A stretch of DNA of 64,000 nucleotides from JABMQB01 sp963666575 (lineage in GTDB: Bacteria > Bacteroidota > Bacteroidia > Bacteroidales > Prolixibacteraceae), in assembly GCA_963666575.2 (NCBI GenBank), contig CAXXYG010000029.1, positions 62,001 to 126,000 of the forward strand. Direction: 5' to 3'. Shown piece by piece: positions 54,133 through 64,000 of this stretch. Position 1 is the stretch's first letter. Each line of letters begins with the position of its first letter. A program made the translations under genes and the position numbers. The notes under the pieces are model-generated. The model had not been told where the DNA came from. It saw only the letters and a program-made list of their open reading frames with translations, and did not search any database.

Positions 54133-54252
54133 CTTTCACTGTTTTTCAGTAGCTTTTAATTTTATTTTTGGTTTTTTTTATTGATTTTGGTTTTATTAAA
54201 CTAGGGTATAAGCATGTTATGTTGTTTTAGTAATAAGATGATATAACAAATT

Positions 54253-55242
54253 ATGGAGCAAGAAAAAATAATACAATACATAACAGGTAATATAGCAGAC
54301 GAGGCCGAAAAAACTAAAATTTGTAATTGGATTAATGCCTCAGCAGCAAATAAGACGGAATATATTCAATTAAAGAATATTTACGCCCTAAGCAGGAAAA
54401 GCAACCATAAATTTGATTTGGATCGTGAATACTTAAAATTACGGATGGAATTAGGCATTCCAACCAAAAGAATTTTCCTTGAATTTATAAAATATGCTGC
54501 AATAGTAATTTTTGCAGTTGGCTTAACAGTATTTTTTCAGCGGAACTATATTAATTCACGGCAATCGGAGGTTGGATTGATGAACGAAGTGATTAGTCCT
54601 GCAGGGCAAATTTCTGAACTTGTTTTGTCTGATGGCACAAAAGTGTGGTTAAATGCCGGGTCGAGTATTTCATATCCGCCTTATTTTAGTAGCCAGAATC
54701 GGATTGTCCACTTGAATGGGGAAGCTTTTTTTAAAGTCACTAAAGATAAGGAAAACCCTTTTGTTGTTGAAACAAAAAAGATGAAAGTTAAGGTACTCGG
54801 TACCAGTTTTAATATTGATGCTTTTGATCAAAACAAATTTGTTGAAACAACTTTAGTTGAAGGGAAAGTAGAATTACATAATAATGGTGGAGCTAAAATT
54901 GCTGAAATGTTTCCCGGGCAGTTGGCAAAATACGATGTCGATTCACGGCAGGTTCTTATATCGGAAGTCGATACCCGTTTTTATTCTTCATGGAAAGATG
55001 GAAAAATTACATTCTTTAATGAGCCGCTGGAGGCAATTATTATTAAACTGGAGCGATGGTACAATGTAAAATTTACTTTTTCAAGCGAAGAAATAAAATC
55101 GTACCGTTTTTCAGGTACAATATTAAAATATAAACCGCTTGACCAGGTATTGCAGATCATTAAAATATCTTCTCCAATAAACTATCAGATAATTGTAAAT
55201 TTTGAAGATAGGAATGAAATTGTTTTAACAAAACTTAATTAA
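54253..55242 (+). CDS. FecR-family anti-sigma factor
   Basis: 329 residues: cytoplasmic N-terminal sigma-binding part, one membrane helix (about 78-96), periplasmic FecR domain (about 115-210: ELVLSDGTKVWLNAGSSISYPP, EAFFKVTKDKENPFVVET, VKVLGTSFNIDAF) and a C-terminal DUF4974 domain (about 255-325: FFNEPLEAIIIKLERWYNV). It should hold the sigma factor inactive until the STN domain of the SusC-like receptor contacts it. Confidence 0.95.
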   Translation: MEQEKIIQYITGNIADEAEKTKICNWINASAANKTEYIQLKNIYALSRKSNHKFDLDREYLKLRMELGIPTKRIFLEFIKYAAIVIFAVGLTVFFQRNYINSRQSEVGLMNEVISPAGQISELVLSDGTKVWLNAGSSISYPPYFSSQNRIVHLNGEAFFKVTKDKENPFVVETKKMKVKVLGTSFNIDAFDQNKFVETTLVEGKVELHNNGGAKIAEMFPGQLAKYDVDSRQVLISEVDTRFYSSWKDGKITFFNEPLEAIIIKLERWYNVKFTFSSEEIKSYRFSGTILKYKPLDQVLQIIKISSPINYQIIVNFEDRNEIVLTKLN

Positions 55243-55277
55243 TATGCCTATGGGAAATAAATAATCGGCAAAAAAAA

Positions 55278-55369
55278 CCGGCATTAGCGCAAACTAATAC
55301 CGGCTCATCTTTTCCCATGGTAAGCACCAACTTATCATGGGTTAATAATAACAATCCTGTAATAGGGAT
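55278..55369 (+). promoter_or_regulatory. Tandem hairpins in the leader of the SusC gene
   Basis: Three successive stem-loops lie between fecR and susC: CCGGCATTAG/CTAATACCGG (55278-55303, one mismatch), CCCATGGTAAG/CTTATCATGGG (55314-55341, one G-U) and ATCC/GGAT (55354-55369). The first is followed by a short T-stretch and may terminate some fecR transcription; the others sit in the 5' UTR of susC and could regulate it or stabilise the message. Confidence 0.5.
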
Positions 55370-55396
55370 CATTATTCACAACTAAATTTCAAATTT

Positions 55397-58300
55397 ATGA
55401 AAAAAAAACAAATGAATTGCATTTGTCAATTTGAATGCAAGAAAATAATCAAAGTAATGAAACTGACAATTTTTTTCTTCTTGATAGGATTACTGACCGT
55501 AAGTGCAGAAAGTTATTCGCAACAAGCGAAATTAAACTTAAACATGAGGGATGCACAAATTATCGATGTTTTAAATGCCATTGAACGGCAAAGTGAATTT
55601 TATTTTTTCTTTAAAAACGATGAAATAAACGAAGCGGAAAAAATTAATGCTCAATTCCATGAAGCATCAATCGATAATATTTTAATTCAGGTATTAAAAA
55701 ACACCGATTTAAAATACAAGATTGTTGATACGGTATATTGTGATAGGACCTGAAACTGAAATAAACTCACGAAGCCAGCAGGATGTAAAGAGGATTTTGG
55801 GGAAAGTTGTTGGCCAAAATGGGCAACCTTTGCCTGGTGTAACTGTAGTTATTAAGGGAACCACTAACGGAACAGTCACTAATTTTGATGGAGAATATAA
55901 TTTACCGAATGTTCCCAACGATGCGACATTGGTATTTTCTTTTGTGGGAATGAAAACTCAGGAGGTTTCGGTTGAAGGTAAAATAACTATCGATATTTCA
56001 ATGGAGGAGGATGCAATTGGTATTGAGGAAGTTGTTGCCATCGGATATGGAACACAATCAAAAGTTACTGTTACGGGTTCGGTAGTTTCAACAAAAGGAT
56101 CTGAACTTGTTAAAAGCCAAACTCCAAATGTTTTAAACGCAATTACAGGTCTTTTACCCGGGGTCATTATAAACAACAGGTCAGGTGAACCGGGTAAGGA
56201 TAATCCTGAAATCTTTATTAGAGGAAGAAGTACAACCGGTACAACAAATCCATTAATATTGATTGACGGAGTTGAGCGATCAGACTTTGGTAAGATAAAT
56301 CCGAATGACATTGAAAGTATATCTGTATTAAAAGATGCTTCGGCTGCAATTTATGGTGCCCGAGCTGCCAATGGTGTTGTATTAGTAACAACAAAAAGGG
56401 GTAAAAAAGGAGCACCTGTATTTAATTTTACTTATAATCAGGGATTTTCCCAACCAACAAGAAATCCTAAAATGGCCGATTCATATACGTTTGCTCAAGT
56501 ATATAACGAAATTGAAATTGGAGAAGGCCGTACAGCAAAATACTCTGCTGCTGAACTTGAAAAATTCAGGGCGGGTAAAGAAGTTGGATATACTACTACC
56601 GACTGGTACGCCGAAATGACAAAAACACTAACCCCTCAATACCAGGCTAACTTATCTGTTTCAGGAGGTTCCGATGCATTGGATTATTTTGTATCTATTG
56701 GAAAACTTGGACAGAAAGGGCATTTTAATTATGGATCGACAAAGGTTGACAGATATAACTTCCGTTCAAACATTACTGTTAAAGCTACTGAGTATATTAA
56801 AGTAGGTTTGGATGTCTCAGGAAGGTTGGATGACAAACATTACCCTGGCAATCCTGATAGCCGCGGTATATACAGCCATATGTATTTGTATCAACCTAGT
56901 TGGACACTACATTGGCCAGGTACTGATTATATAAGGCCTAACCGAGATAGCGAAAGCCTTGTTAATTGGGTTAGCGACAGTGGTGGATACCAGGATGATA
57001 ACTACAAAGCTCTCGAAACAAAACTTCATTATAATATTGATATTCCATGGATTAAAGGTTTGTCTGTTTCTGGAAGTGCTAATTATGATATGGATTATAA
57101 TTTCTTAAAATATTTTAATTTACCTAGTTTTGTTTACTACAAGGATGAGAATTCTAATACCTATACCAGAGGCCGATCGGGAGATGGATCTGATTTAGCT
57201 AACCTGGAAGAACGGTTTGAACAAAGTTCAACTTTAACACTAAATTCCCTGATAAATTATTCCAATACTTTCAATAAGCATAAAATTGATATTATGCTGG
57301 GTTATGAGCAAATGGAATACGATGATAATTACCTGGAAGCATATCGTAGCGATTATCCTTCAACTGCAATTCCTGAATTATTTGCAGGAAGTAGTGATAA
57401 AAGCAAACATAGGAACGATGGTTCGTCTTCTAAAACTTCGCGGCAAAATTATTTTGGAAGGGCTTCCTACGATTATGCAGGAAAATATCTGGCTCAATTA
57501 ATTTTCAGATACGATGGTTCTCCTAACTTCCCGGAAGATAACAGATGGGGATTATTCCCGGGTGTTTCTTTGGGATGGAGAATTTCTGAAGAAGCTTTTA
57601 TGAGCAATATGTCATTCCTTGATAACTTAAAAATCAGAGGGTCATATGGTGAAATGGGTAACGACGCTGTAAATCCATTCCAGTATTTAACAAGTTATGC
57701 CTACAACGATAATTATGTTATTGGGAATAGCGATGTAATTGGATTGGTGCAAAGTGGTGTGCCAAACCCAAATATTACATGGGAAGTTGCAAAATCGACC
57801 AACTTTGGTTTTGACGGAACTCTTTGGGAAGGTGCACTCGGTTTTGAATTTGATATGTTTAAAACTAAACGTTCGAATATCCTTACCACACGAACGGCAA
57901 TTGTTCCGGATTATACGGGATTGGTATTACCCGATGAGAATATTGGAATAGTTGAAAACAAAGGTTTTGAACTGCAATTATCTCACAGGAAAAGTTTGAA
58001 TCAACTGAGGTACTCTATAAATGGAAATATCTCGTATGCAAGGAATAAAGTAATTTTTGCTGATGAAGCGCCTGCTGCCGAAGATTATCAGTTGGCAACA
58101 GGAAGGCCTATTGGAGCAGAATTATTTTATGATGCCATAGGAATTTATAGCTCCCAGGCTGAAGTAGATGCATCAGCTCATTTACCAGGTGCCATGGCTG
58201 GCGATATTATTTATAGGGATGTGAATGGTGATAGCGAAATTAATTCAAGAGATATGATCAGAATTAATCAAACACCTACACCCGAAATAGTTTACAGCAT

Positions 58301-58781
58301 ACATGGATCCGTAGTTTATAAAAATCTGGATTTTTCATTTATGTTTCAGGGTCAAGAAAATGCTCAAACCTTTGTAAAAGAAAAAAATGCCGCAGATTAT
58401 CGGCCTTATTTTGCTGTAATGAGTTATAACCTTGGTAATTTCCTCGATTGGAGGGCAAATGACCGTTGGTCGCCTGATAATACCGATGCTTCTCAACCAC
58501 GTGGATCGATAGATAATTTTAATAATAATACGCTTCAAAGCACCCATTGGTTAATGGATGCAGGATTTTTAAGGTTGAAAAACTTAGAGATTGGTTATAC
58601 CCTACCTTCCAATTTATGTCAGAAAATTGGATTAAACAATGTGCGAGCATATGTTAGCGGTAATAACCTGATGATTATTTACGATCATATGAAGGATATT
58701 GGTTTTGATCCGGAAACTTCCGACTTCTGGTACTATCCGCAGCAGCGAACATTTAATGTTGGTATAAACCTAACTTTTTAA
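55397..58781 (+). pseudogene. SusC/RagA TonB-dependent receptor with STN domain, frameshifted
   Basis: Signal peptide and STN domain are in one frame (55397-55753: NLNMRDAQIIDVLNAIERQS, ending LKYKIVDTVYC before a stop), and the rest in the +1 frame (to 58781). The STN domain's usual end KIVDRYIVIGP is recovered if one base of GATACGG (55727-55733) is removed. Then come the carboxypeptidase-D-like domain (LPGVTVVIKGTTNGTVTNFDG), the SusC plug (IRGRSTTGTTNPLILIDG, SVLKDASAAIYGARAANGV) and a barrel ending FNVGINLTF. About 1128 residues if repaired. The downstream part alone lacks a signal peptide. May be a real lesion, recoding or sequence error. Confidence 0.85.
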
Positions 58782-58792
58782 ACTAAGTAATT

Positions 58793-60421
58793 ATGAAAAA
58801 TAAGTTATTAATTATTATAGTGGCATTATTTACATTATTTTCTTGTCAGGATATTTTTGAGATCACGCCACAAGACAAAATTTCTGAAAACGATGTTTGG
58901 AACGATGAAACTCTGGTTCGTCTATATATGAATGCGTGTTATACCAACACGTTTACGCAAGGTTTATTCAGGAACACACAAATAGGCCATGCAACTGATG
59001 AATTACATAGTATCAAGGGTTCTGTGTATTATAAAATTATTACGAGAGGTGAATTAACTGCTGATAATGTCACTCAATTAAATCCATACTTGAATAATTG
59101 GGCAGACGCTTATGCGCTAATTCGGGATATCAATACTTTTTTCAATAAAATTGGGGACGTGCCAATTGCAGATGATACCAAAAATGAAATGAAAGGCGAA
59201 ATGAAATTTATGCGGGCTTTTTTATATTCCCAATTAATTTGGAGATATGGTGGTGTACCTATAATTGAGGAAGTTTTTGGATTAGATGATGAATATTCCA
59301 TTGAAAGGCAATCATACAGTCAATGTGTTACTTTCATAATTGGTGAATTGGATGAGGCTATTTCTTTACTTCCTGATCAGCAAACAGGAGCTGATTTGGG
59401 TAAAGCATCCGCTGATGCAGCAAGGGCACTCAAATCAAGGGTTCTTCTATATGCCGCAAGTCCATTAAATAATTCAACAAATGATCAAACAAAATGGCAA
59501 CAGGCTTCAGATGCTGCAAAAGTATTAATTAACACACGGTATTCATTAAATGAGGACTATCAAAGTATATTTTTAGAACAGAATGATGAAATTATTTTCG
59601 CCAAATACCATACTCAAGCTAGTGAGCTTGACCTGAGCAGGCAAACCGGCCGTAACGGAGATAATGGTTGGGGTTCTGATTCTCCAACACAAAATCTGGT
59701 AAACGATTATGAAATGATTAATGGTGAAATGCCATATTTGACGGATGGATCCGTAAATCCGGCATCGGATTTTGATCCAAACAATCCATACATAAATCGC
59801 GATCCAAGGTTCGATGCATCCATCCTTCACGATGGTTCTCAATGGATGGGTAGGGAAACCGAAACCTTTGAAGGTGGGTTAGATTCCCGTTCAGGACCAG
59901 TTGCAGCATGGAATGGATCAATGTCAGGGTATTATCTCAAAAAATTTGTACCTGAAGATATTCCACCCGTTGGAGGTTCAGTTTATCCTACTTCACCCTG
60001 GATCATGTTTCGTTATGCTGAAATATTGTTAAACTATGCCGAAGCAGAGTTTATGCTGGGTCATGAGGATATTGCAAGGGAATACATTAATATAGTACGT
60101 AGCCGAAACAGCGTAAGTATGCCTGCAATCACCGAAAGTGGTGCTGCTTTAAAAAAGCGTATACAACATGAACGCAGAATAGAATTGGTTTTTGAGGGGC
60201 ATCGGTATTTTGATGTTCGAAGATGGGAAATTGTTAATGAAACGGAAACCAAAGACATTATTGGTTTGGCCATTACAAAAGCAAGTGATGGAACAAAAAC
60301 CTATAACGTAGTAAACTTAATTACGCGGTCGTGGAATGATAAGTATAATTTATTGCCTATTCCTCGTGAAGAAATTGACAGAAGCCTTGGTTCATTGGAT
60401 CAAAATCCTGGATACAATTAA
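58793..60421 (+). CDS. RagB/SusD-family outer-membrane glycan-binding lipoprotein
   Basis: 542 residues, lipobox (FSC, Cys19). Typical SusD features: N-terminal FEITPQDKISENDVWNDETLVRLY region, TPR-like helices (FMRAFLYSQLIWRYGGVPIIEE), and C-terminal RYAEILLNYAEAEF, IQHERRIELVFEGHRYFDVRRWEI and YNLLPIPREEIDRS. It caps the SusC barrel and captures oligosaccharides at the surface. It starts 11 bp after susC and is followed by a terminator. Confidence 0.97.
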   Translation: MKNKLLIIIVALFTLFSCQDIFEITPQDKISENDVWNDETLVRLYMNACYTNTFTQGLFRNTQIGHATDELHSIKGSVYYKIITRGELTADNVTQLNPYLNNWADAYALIRDINTFFNKIGDVPIADDTKNEMKGEMKFMRAFLYSQLIWRYGGVPIIEEVFGLDDEYSIERQSYSQCVTFIIGELDEAISLLPDQQTGADLGKASADAARALKSRVLLYAASPLNNSTNDQTKWQQASDAAKVLINTRYSLNEDYQSIFLEQNDEIIFAKYHTQASELDLSRQTGRNGDNGWGSDSPTQNLVNDYEMINGEMPYLTDGSVNPASDFDPNNPYINRDPRFDASILHDGSQWMGRETETFEGGLDSRSGPVAAWNGSMSGYYLKKFVPEDIPPVGGSVYPTSPWIMFRYAEILLNYAEAEFMLGHEDIAREYINIVRSRNSVSMPAITESGAALKKRIQHERRIELVFEGHRYFDVRRWEIVNETETKDIIGLAITKASDGTKTYNVVNLITRSWNDKYNLLPIPREEIDRSLGSLDQNPGYN

Positions 60422-60432
60422 ATAATTTTATG

Positions 60433-60468
60433 GGAGGCTATTGAATTAATAGCCTCCTGTTTTGTTTT
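60433..60468 (+). terminator. Rho-independent terminator after susD
   Basis: GGAGGCTATT pairs perfectly with AATAGCCTCC (10 bp, 5-nt loop), followed by TGTTTTGTTTT. It separates the SusCD unit from the enzyme genes; leaky read-through would give lower enzyme expression. Confidence 0.9.
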
Positions 60469-60501
60469 AATTAGTATAATCCATCTTAAACCTTAATTCT
60501 T

Positions 60502-62064
60502 ATGAGAACCAACTTTATAAGAACACTATTGCTGTGTTTACTTATTACAAGTGTATTTTCTTCTTTTTCACAGAATGGTAAATCAAAAATAACTCTTTGG
60601 GGTGACCAGGGGAATGGAACCTTTATAAATCCGATATTAAATACCGACTATTCTGATCCTGATGTGATTAGGGTTGATGATAGTTTTTATATGGTTTGCT
60701 CCGAATTTCATTTTATGGGCATGCCTGTATTGCATTCAACGGACATGGTAAATTGGCGTATCATTGGACGGATTTACGATCGACTGGAATTTGATCCTGC
60801 CTTTAACACCAATGAAAGGTATGCCGGAGGTAGCTGGGCACCATCAATTCGTTTTCATGACAACAAATTCAGGGTGTATTTTTGTACTCCCGACGAAGGT
60901 TTGTTTATGTCGACAGCTGAAAAACCTGAAGGTCCCTGGGAGCCATTAACACAGGTTGTTACAGTGCCCAAATGGGAAGATCCATGCCCATTTTGGGACG
61001 ATAATGGACAAGCTTACCTGGCACGAAGCCAACATGGAGCAGGACCAATTATTATTCATAAATTGAGTGAAGACGGTAAAACCTTATTGGATGATGGTTT
61101 GACTGTTTATACTGGACCGGTTGCCGAAGGTCCTAAATTATACAAACGAAACGGGTATTATTATATAAGTATTCCCGAAGGCGGAGTAGGGCAGGGCTGG
61201 CAAACAATACTGCGATCAAAAAATATTTACGGGCCCTACGAAAAACGGGTTGTGCTCGAAACAGGATCAACCAGAATAAATGGACCACATCAAGGTGCAA
61301 TGGTCGATACACCAAATGGCGAGTGGTGGTTTTTTCATTTTCAAATGGTGCCGGCTCTGGGAAGGGTTGTTCATCTTCAACCCATGAAATGGGAAAATGA
61401 TTGGCCAGTAATTGGAATTGATCTGGATAGAAATGGTATAGGTGAACCAGTATATGTTTGGAAGAAACCAGACATACAAGGCACAGGCACTATTTCTAAA
61501 CCACAAACTTCAGACGATTTTGATTCAACTGAATTAGGTTTGCAATGGGCATGGAATCATAATCCTGTTGATAGGGCTTGGTCCTTAAAACAAAACCCTG
61601 GTAAATTAACCTTAAATGCTTTGCAAGCATATGATTTTTTAAATTCTAAGAATACGCTGACGCAAAAAATAATGGGGTATAAAGGGGAAGTAAATGTTAT
61701 GCTCGATGGTCGGCAAATGGAAGACGGTCAACAAGCCGGATTGTGTATTATGGCAAAGGCCTTTGCGCTTCTGGGACTCAAAAAAGAAAACGGGCAGTTT
61801 TATTTGTTCTCCGAAATTGAAGGTTCTGTTACTAAGGAAAAACTTTCCTCTTCAAAGGTTTACTTAAAAGTTAATCTCTCCACTGAGAGAAATCAAAATG
61901 CTTTTTTTTATTGTACCGATAACAGGGAATTTATTCCTATTGGGAAAAAATTTCAGATTCGCTTCGGACACTGGAAGGGGCCCAAAGTTGGGCTGTTTAG
62001 CTTTAATGAATTGACAAATGGAGGCAGTGCCATTTTTGATTCATTTAAGTATGATTACAATTAA
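60502..62064 (+). CDS. Glycoside hydrolase family 43 enzyme (beta-xylosidase/arabinofuranosidase type)
   Basis: 520 residues with a signal peptide (cleavage near FSQ, residue 24). N-terminal five-blade GH43 propeller with the inverting triad: base Asp52 in DYSDPDVIR, pKa modulator Asp160 in WEDPCPFW and acid Glu209 in VAEGPKLYK. C-terminal beta-sandwich (about 335-520, DDFDSTELGLQWAWNHNP) as in beta-xylosidase-type GH43 proteins. It likely removes xylose or arabinose residues from hemicellulose or pectin side chains in the periplasm. Substrate cannot be fixed from sequence. Confidence 0.92.
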   Translation: MRTNFIRTLLLCLLITSVFSSFSQNGKSKITLWGDQGNGTFINPILNTDYSDPDVIRVDDSFYMVCSEFHFMGMPVLHSTDMVNWRIIGRIYDRLEFDPAFNTNERYAGGSWAPSIRFHDNKFRVYFCTPDEGLFMSTAEKPEGPWEPLTQVVTVPKWEDPCPFWDDNGQAYLARSQHGAGPIIIHKLSEDGKTLLDDGLTVYTGPVAEGPKLYKRNGYYYISIPEGGVGQGWQTILRSKNIYGPYEKRVVLETGSTRINGPHQGAMVDTPNGEWWFFHFQMVPALGRVVHLQPMKWENDWPVIGIDLDRNGIGEPVYVWKKPDIQGTGTISKPQTSDDFDSTELGLQWAWNHNPVDRAWSLKQNPGKLTLNALQAYDFLNSKNTLTQKIMGYKGEVNVMLDGRQMEDGQQAGLCIMAKAFALLGLKKENGQFYLFSEIEGSVTKEKLSSSKVYLKVNLSTERNQNAFFYCTDNREFIPIGKKFQIRFGHWKGPKVGLFSFNELTNGGSAIFDSFKYDYN

Positions 62065-62154
62065 AGAAGTACAGTAAAACAATTAAAGTTAAAATGTAAT
62101 AGGTGGCAATTTACCTGATTATTTGTGGTGTCCTTATTTAAAAAACAAAACAAA

Positions 62155-64000
62155 ATGATTCGAATAAAAATTATTGTAATCGCCTGTTTTTTAGCTGTAT
62201 CAGTAAATGCACAGGTGAAATATCCAAATATACTTTCCTCGTTTGATGAAAATAACTTGTCTAATCAACTTTCCAATGAATTTATGCCTGTAATTGGCGT
62301 TTGGGTATGGAATCAGGAAGACCTGAAACCTAATGGATATAAAAACTCAATTGACCAGCTAAGCAAAAATTCACCCTTTAATTTGATTGTACCTTTTCTT
62401 CGTTTTCCTGACAAAGAAGTAACGGATGATGAAATATTTCAACAAGTAAAATTGGCAACAGAATATGCGGTAAAAAATAATATTGGATTATTACCCGACC
62501 TGGATGTCCGTTCTGCCCGAAGGGCTTTTAATAAAAAATATCCCGGAGAACAACAGGAAATGCTGAGGTTGAATGAAATAGCACTTTCCAAAAATAAAGA
62601 GGTAGAAACATTAATTACAAGTATAAAAGATTTAAATGATCATTATTCGGGAGGAAACATACCAAAATACAATTCCATTAAAAGTTCCATTCAACGAGTT
62701 TATGCCTATAAAAAAACGAAAGAAGGAATTGATGCCAATTCAATTCAGGATATTACACAAGAGTGTACAGTATTGGTTTTAAGCAACGATTCAGTTAAAA
62801 TAAAGTTTCCTGTAATTTCTAAAAATGGAGCAACTCATGCCTGTACAATGATTTCGTTCACATTATTTTACCCTGATATTTTTGGGCCACACTTAATTGA
62901 ATTTCAGCGCGAAATTTTAAACCAGTATGCCGAACTTCCCTTGTCGGGAGCTTGTAAAGATGAATGGGGTTTCCCTCCTTATTATCCGCGGTTTTATACC
63001 GAAAGAAGTTATGATTTTTGGTATTCGAAACACCGGGCGGCAAAGTATGCTGAGAGGACCGGAGGAAAAGAATTATTGGTTGATTGTTTGTTGATGGCAT
63101 TTGAAGTGAAAGGAAAAAAGCTCGAACGTCAGGTGGCAATAAATCATTTCAGGGAAATGTCATTTGAACGGAATGTTGAAATTGAAGATGATTTTTATCA
63201 AACAGTTAAAAATTTGTGGGGAGATGATGCCGCTGTAACCGTGCATTCAACATGGTGGCCCTATCCCGATTTTAACGAGTTTAAAAAAAACGGGCTTGAT
63301 TGGTGGGCATCTAAAAGGGATTGGGCGCAAACCGATGAGCTAACACCATTTGGTGTGCGGACAGCTTTGTGTAAAAAATGGGGAAGTCCCGTTTGGTACA
63401 ATATGTACTATACTGCCAATTTGCCCGATCAGGTTTGGGGTTCAGCTCTGGCAGGTGGCAGGATAAATTACCTCCGTTTTTATTCCTTGTTCGACAAAGA
63501 AATTATGCGTGCCGAAAGCCGGATCAGGCTGTTGAATTACATCAGTAAAAGTCCGCTGGATTGCCAGGTTGCAGTAATATTTGGGCATACAGCTGCGATG
63601 AATTGGGCTGATAGTAATTTTAATGATGTTGGGATGGAATTGGTTGATACTCTTTGGAATCATGGTTATCCGACTGATTTAATTCCTAGCAGTGAAATAG
63701 AAAATGGAAGTTTGAAAGTAGATGAAGATGGTTTTATTTATTATGGCACACAAAAGTATTCGGCTGTAGTTTTGTACCATCCCGAATTTGAAAAAGAATC
63801 CACATCCACATTTTTTAATCTGGCGAGCAATGGGAAAACGGCTTTGTTTAAGATAGGAGATTGGACACATAATTTTGTTGGCCTATCGGTAAATGGTGAT
63901 GAACTCTTACCAAAAGATATGGTTGAAGTTGAAGATTATCAAATGGCATTTTTAAGCGTTCTTGAAGTTCTGAAAAAGAATAATATTTCAAAACAAACTC
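62155..64000 (+). CDS. Large secreted PUL protein, probable (beta/alpha)8 glycosidase (3' end outside window)
   Basis: An open frame from ATG 62155 runs off the window (615 codons). Signal peptide (AVSVNAQ), then a region MPVIGVWVWNQEDLKPNG with barrel-like alternation, CKDEWGFPPYYP with an acidic Glu near residue 280, VHSTWWPYPDFNEF and GGRINYLRFYSLFDKE, then a flavodoxin/GATase-like segment (VAVIFGHTAAMNWAD, SAVVLYHPEFEKE). Position after GH43 and SusCD suggests a polysaccharide-degrading enzyme; the DEWG could be catalytic. I do not recognise the exact family. Confidence 0.75.
   Translation, partial: MIRIKIIVIACFLAVSVNAQVKYPNILSSFDENNLSNQLSNEFMPVIGVWVWNQEDLKPNGYKNSIDQLSKNSPFNLIVPFLRFPDKEVTDDEIFQQVKLATEYAVKNNIGLLPDLDVRSARRAFNKKYPGEQQEMLRLNEIALSKNKEVETLITSIKDLNDHYSGGNIPKYNSIKSSIQRVYAYKKTKEGIDANSIQDITQECTVLVLSNDSVKIKFPVISKNGATHACTMISFTLFYPDIFGPHLIEFQREILNQYAELPLSGACKDEWGFPPYYPRFYTERSYDFWYSKHRAAKYAERTGGKELLVDCLLMAFEVKGKKLERQVAINHFREMSFERNVEIEDDFYQTVKNLWGDDAAVTVHSTWWPYPDFNEFKKNGLDWWASKRDWAQTDELTPFGVRTALCKKWGSPVWYNMYYTANLPDQVWGSALAGGRINYLRFYSLFDKEIMRAESRIRLLNYISKSPLDCQVAVIFGHTAAMNWADSNFNDVGMELVDTLWNHGYPTDLIPSSEIENGSLKVDEDGFIYYGTQKYSAVVLYHPEFEKESTSTFFNLASNGKTALFKIGDWTHNFVGLSVNGDELLPKDMVEVEDYQMAFLSVLEVLKKNNISKQT

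Noticed and set aside
55722..58781. SusC barrel frame as an independent gene starting TTG at 55722
   Set aside because: It would lack a signal peptide and the STN end; continuity with the preceding frame is clear, so one frameshifted gene is the better reading.

Overview
The window is a low-GC, gene-dense chromosomal stretch from a member of the Bacteroidota, most likely a free-living, polysaccharide-degrading lineage of the Bacteroidales/Marinilabiliales type. Evidence: a SusC/SusD pair with an ECF sigma and FecR anti-sigma pair, a SusC-type STN domain, HYC_CC_PP-like and CRTAC1-type proteins, many short-lipobox lipoproteins, and several matches to the Bacteroidota -7 promoter box TAnnTTTG just upstream of genes. 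The species assignment is inference.

Layout. (1) 1-16431, core housekeeping: 3' part of CTP synthase, yidC, a beta-barrel-like protein, ribH, a TPR membrane protein, recF with a DUF721 protein, ndk, a DHH phosphoesterase, two FKBP lipoproteins, a YciB-like/Nudix fusion, an RsmI-like methylase, a metallo-beta-lactamase-fold hydrolase, an MFS transporter, asnA, tRNA-Arg(UCU) and a phosphohexomutase. (2) 16532-19690, probable copper/heavy-metal uptake: Cys-rich HYC_CC_PP-like protein, TonB-dependent receptor with a CC motif, secreted HMA protein with a His-rich tail. (3) 19751-22570, a GDPD lipoprotein, a small beta-barrel-like protein and a DEAD-box helicase. (4) 22926-26245, sulfur module: split YeeE/YedE thiosulfate-type permease and three rhodanese-like extracytoplasmic proteins, of which only one domain keeps an active-site cysteine. 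A frameshifted YD-repeat lipoprotein and an FAD oxidoreductase follow.

(5) 29621-46404, the most unusual region: ten genes on one strand, mostly close-packed, preceded by a TAnnTTTG box. They encode three FG-GAP/UnbV (CRTAC1-type) proteins (one a 1184-residue TPR fusion), a one-heme propeller lipoprotein resembling hydrazine-synthase alpha (HzsA)-related proteins, a propeller plus three-heme cytochrome whose domain order recalls a fused HzsB-HzsC, another propeller protein, two periplasmic amino-acid-type binding proteins without any permease, an asparagine-synthetase-like PP-loop protein lacking the glutaminase domain's Cys2, and a radical SAM protein overlapping it. I interpret it as an undescribed secreted redox/binding system with a cytoplasmic two-enzyme biosynthetic or maturation arm. 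Imperfect 23-bp direct repeats lie on either side of it.

(6) 46469-48155, a nonsense-disrupted small gene, a Nudix hydrolase and a MOSC protein between short repeats. (7) 48297-64000, a polysaccharide utilization locus: GH2 beta-galactosidase and BNR-4 protein on the minus strand; ECF sigma, FecR, SusC (interrupted by a +1 frameshift between STN and plug), SusD, GH43 and a large partial secreted protein on the plus strand. No insertion sequence, phage or CRISPR array was seen.
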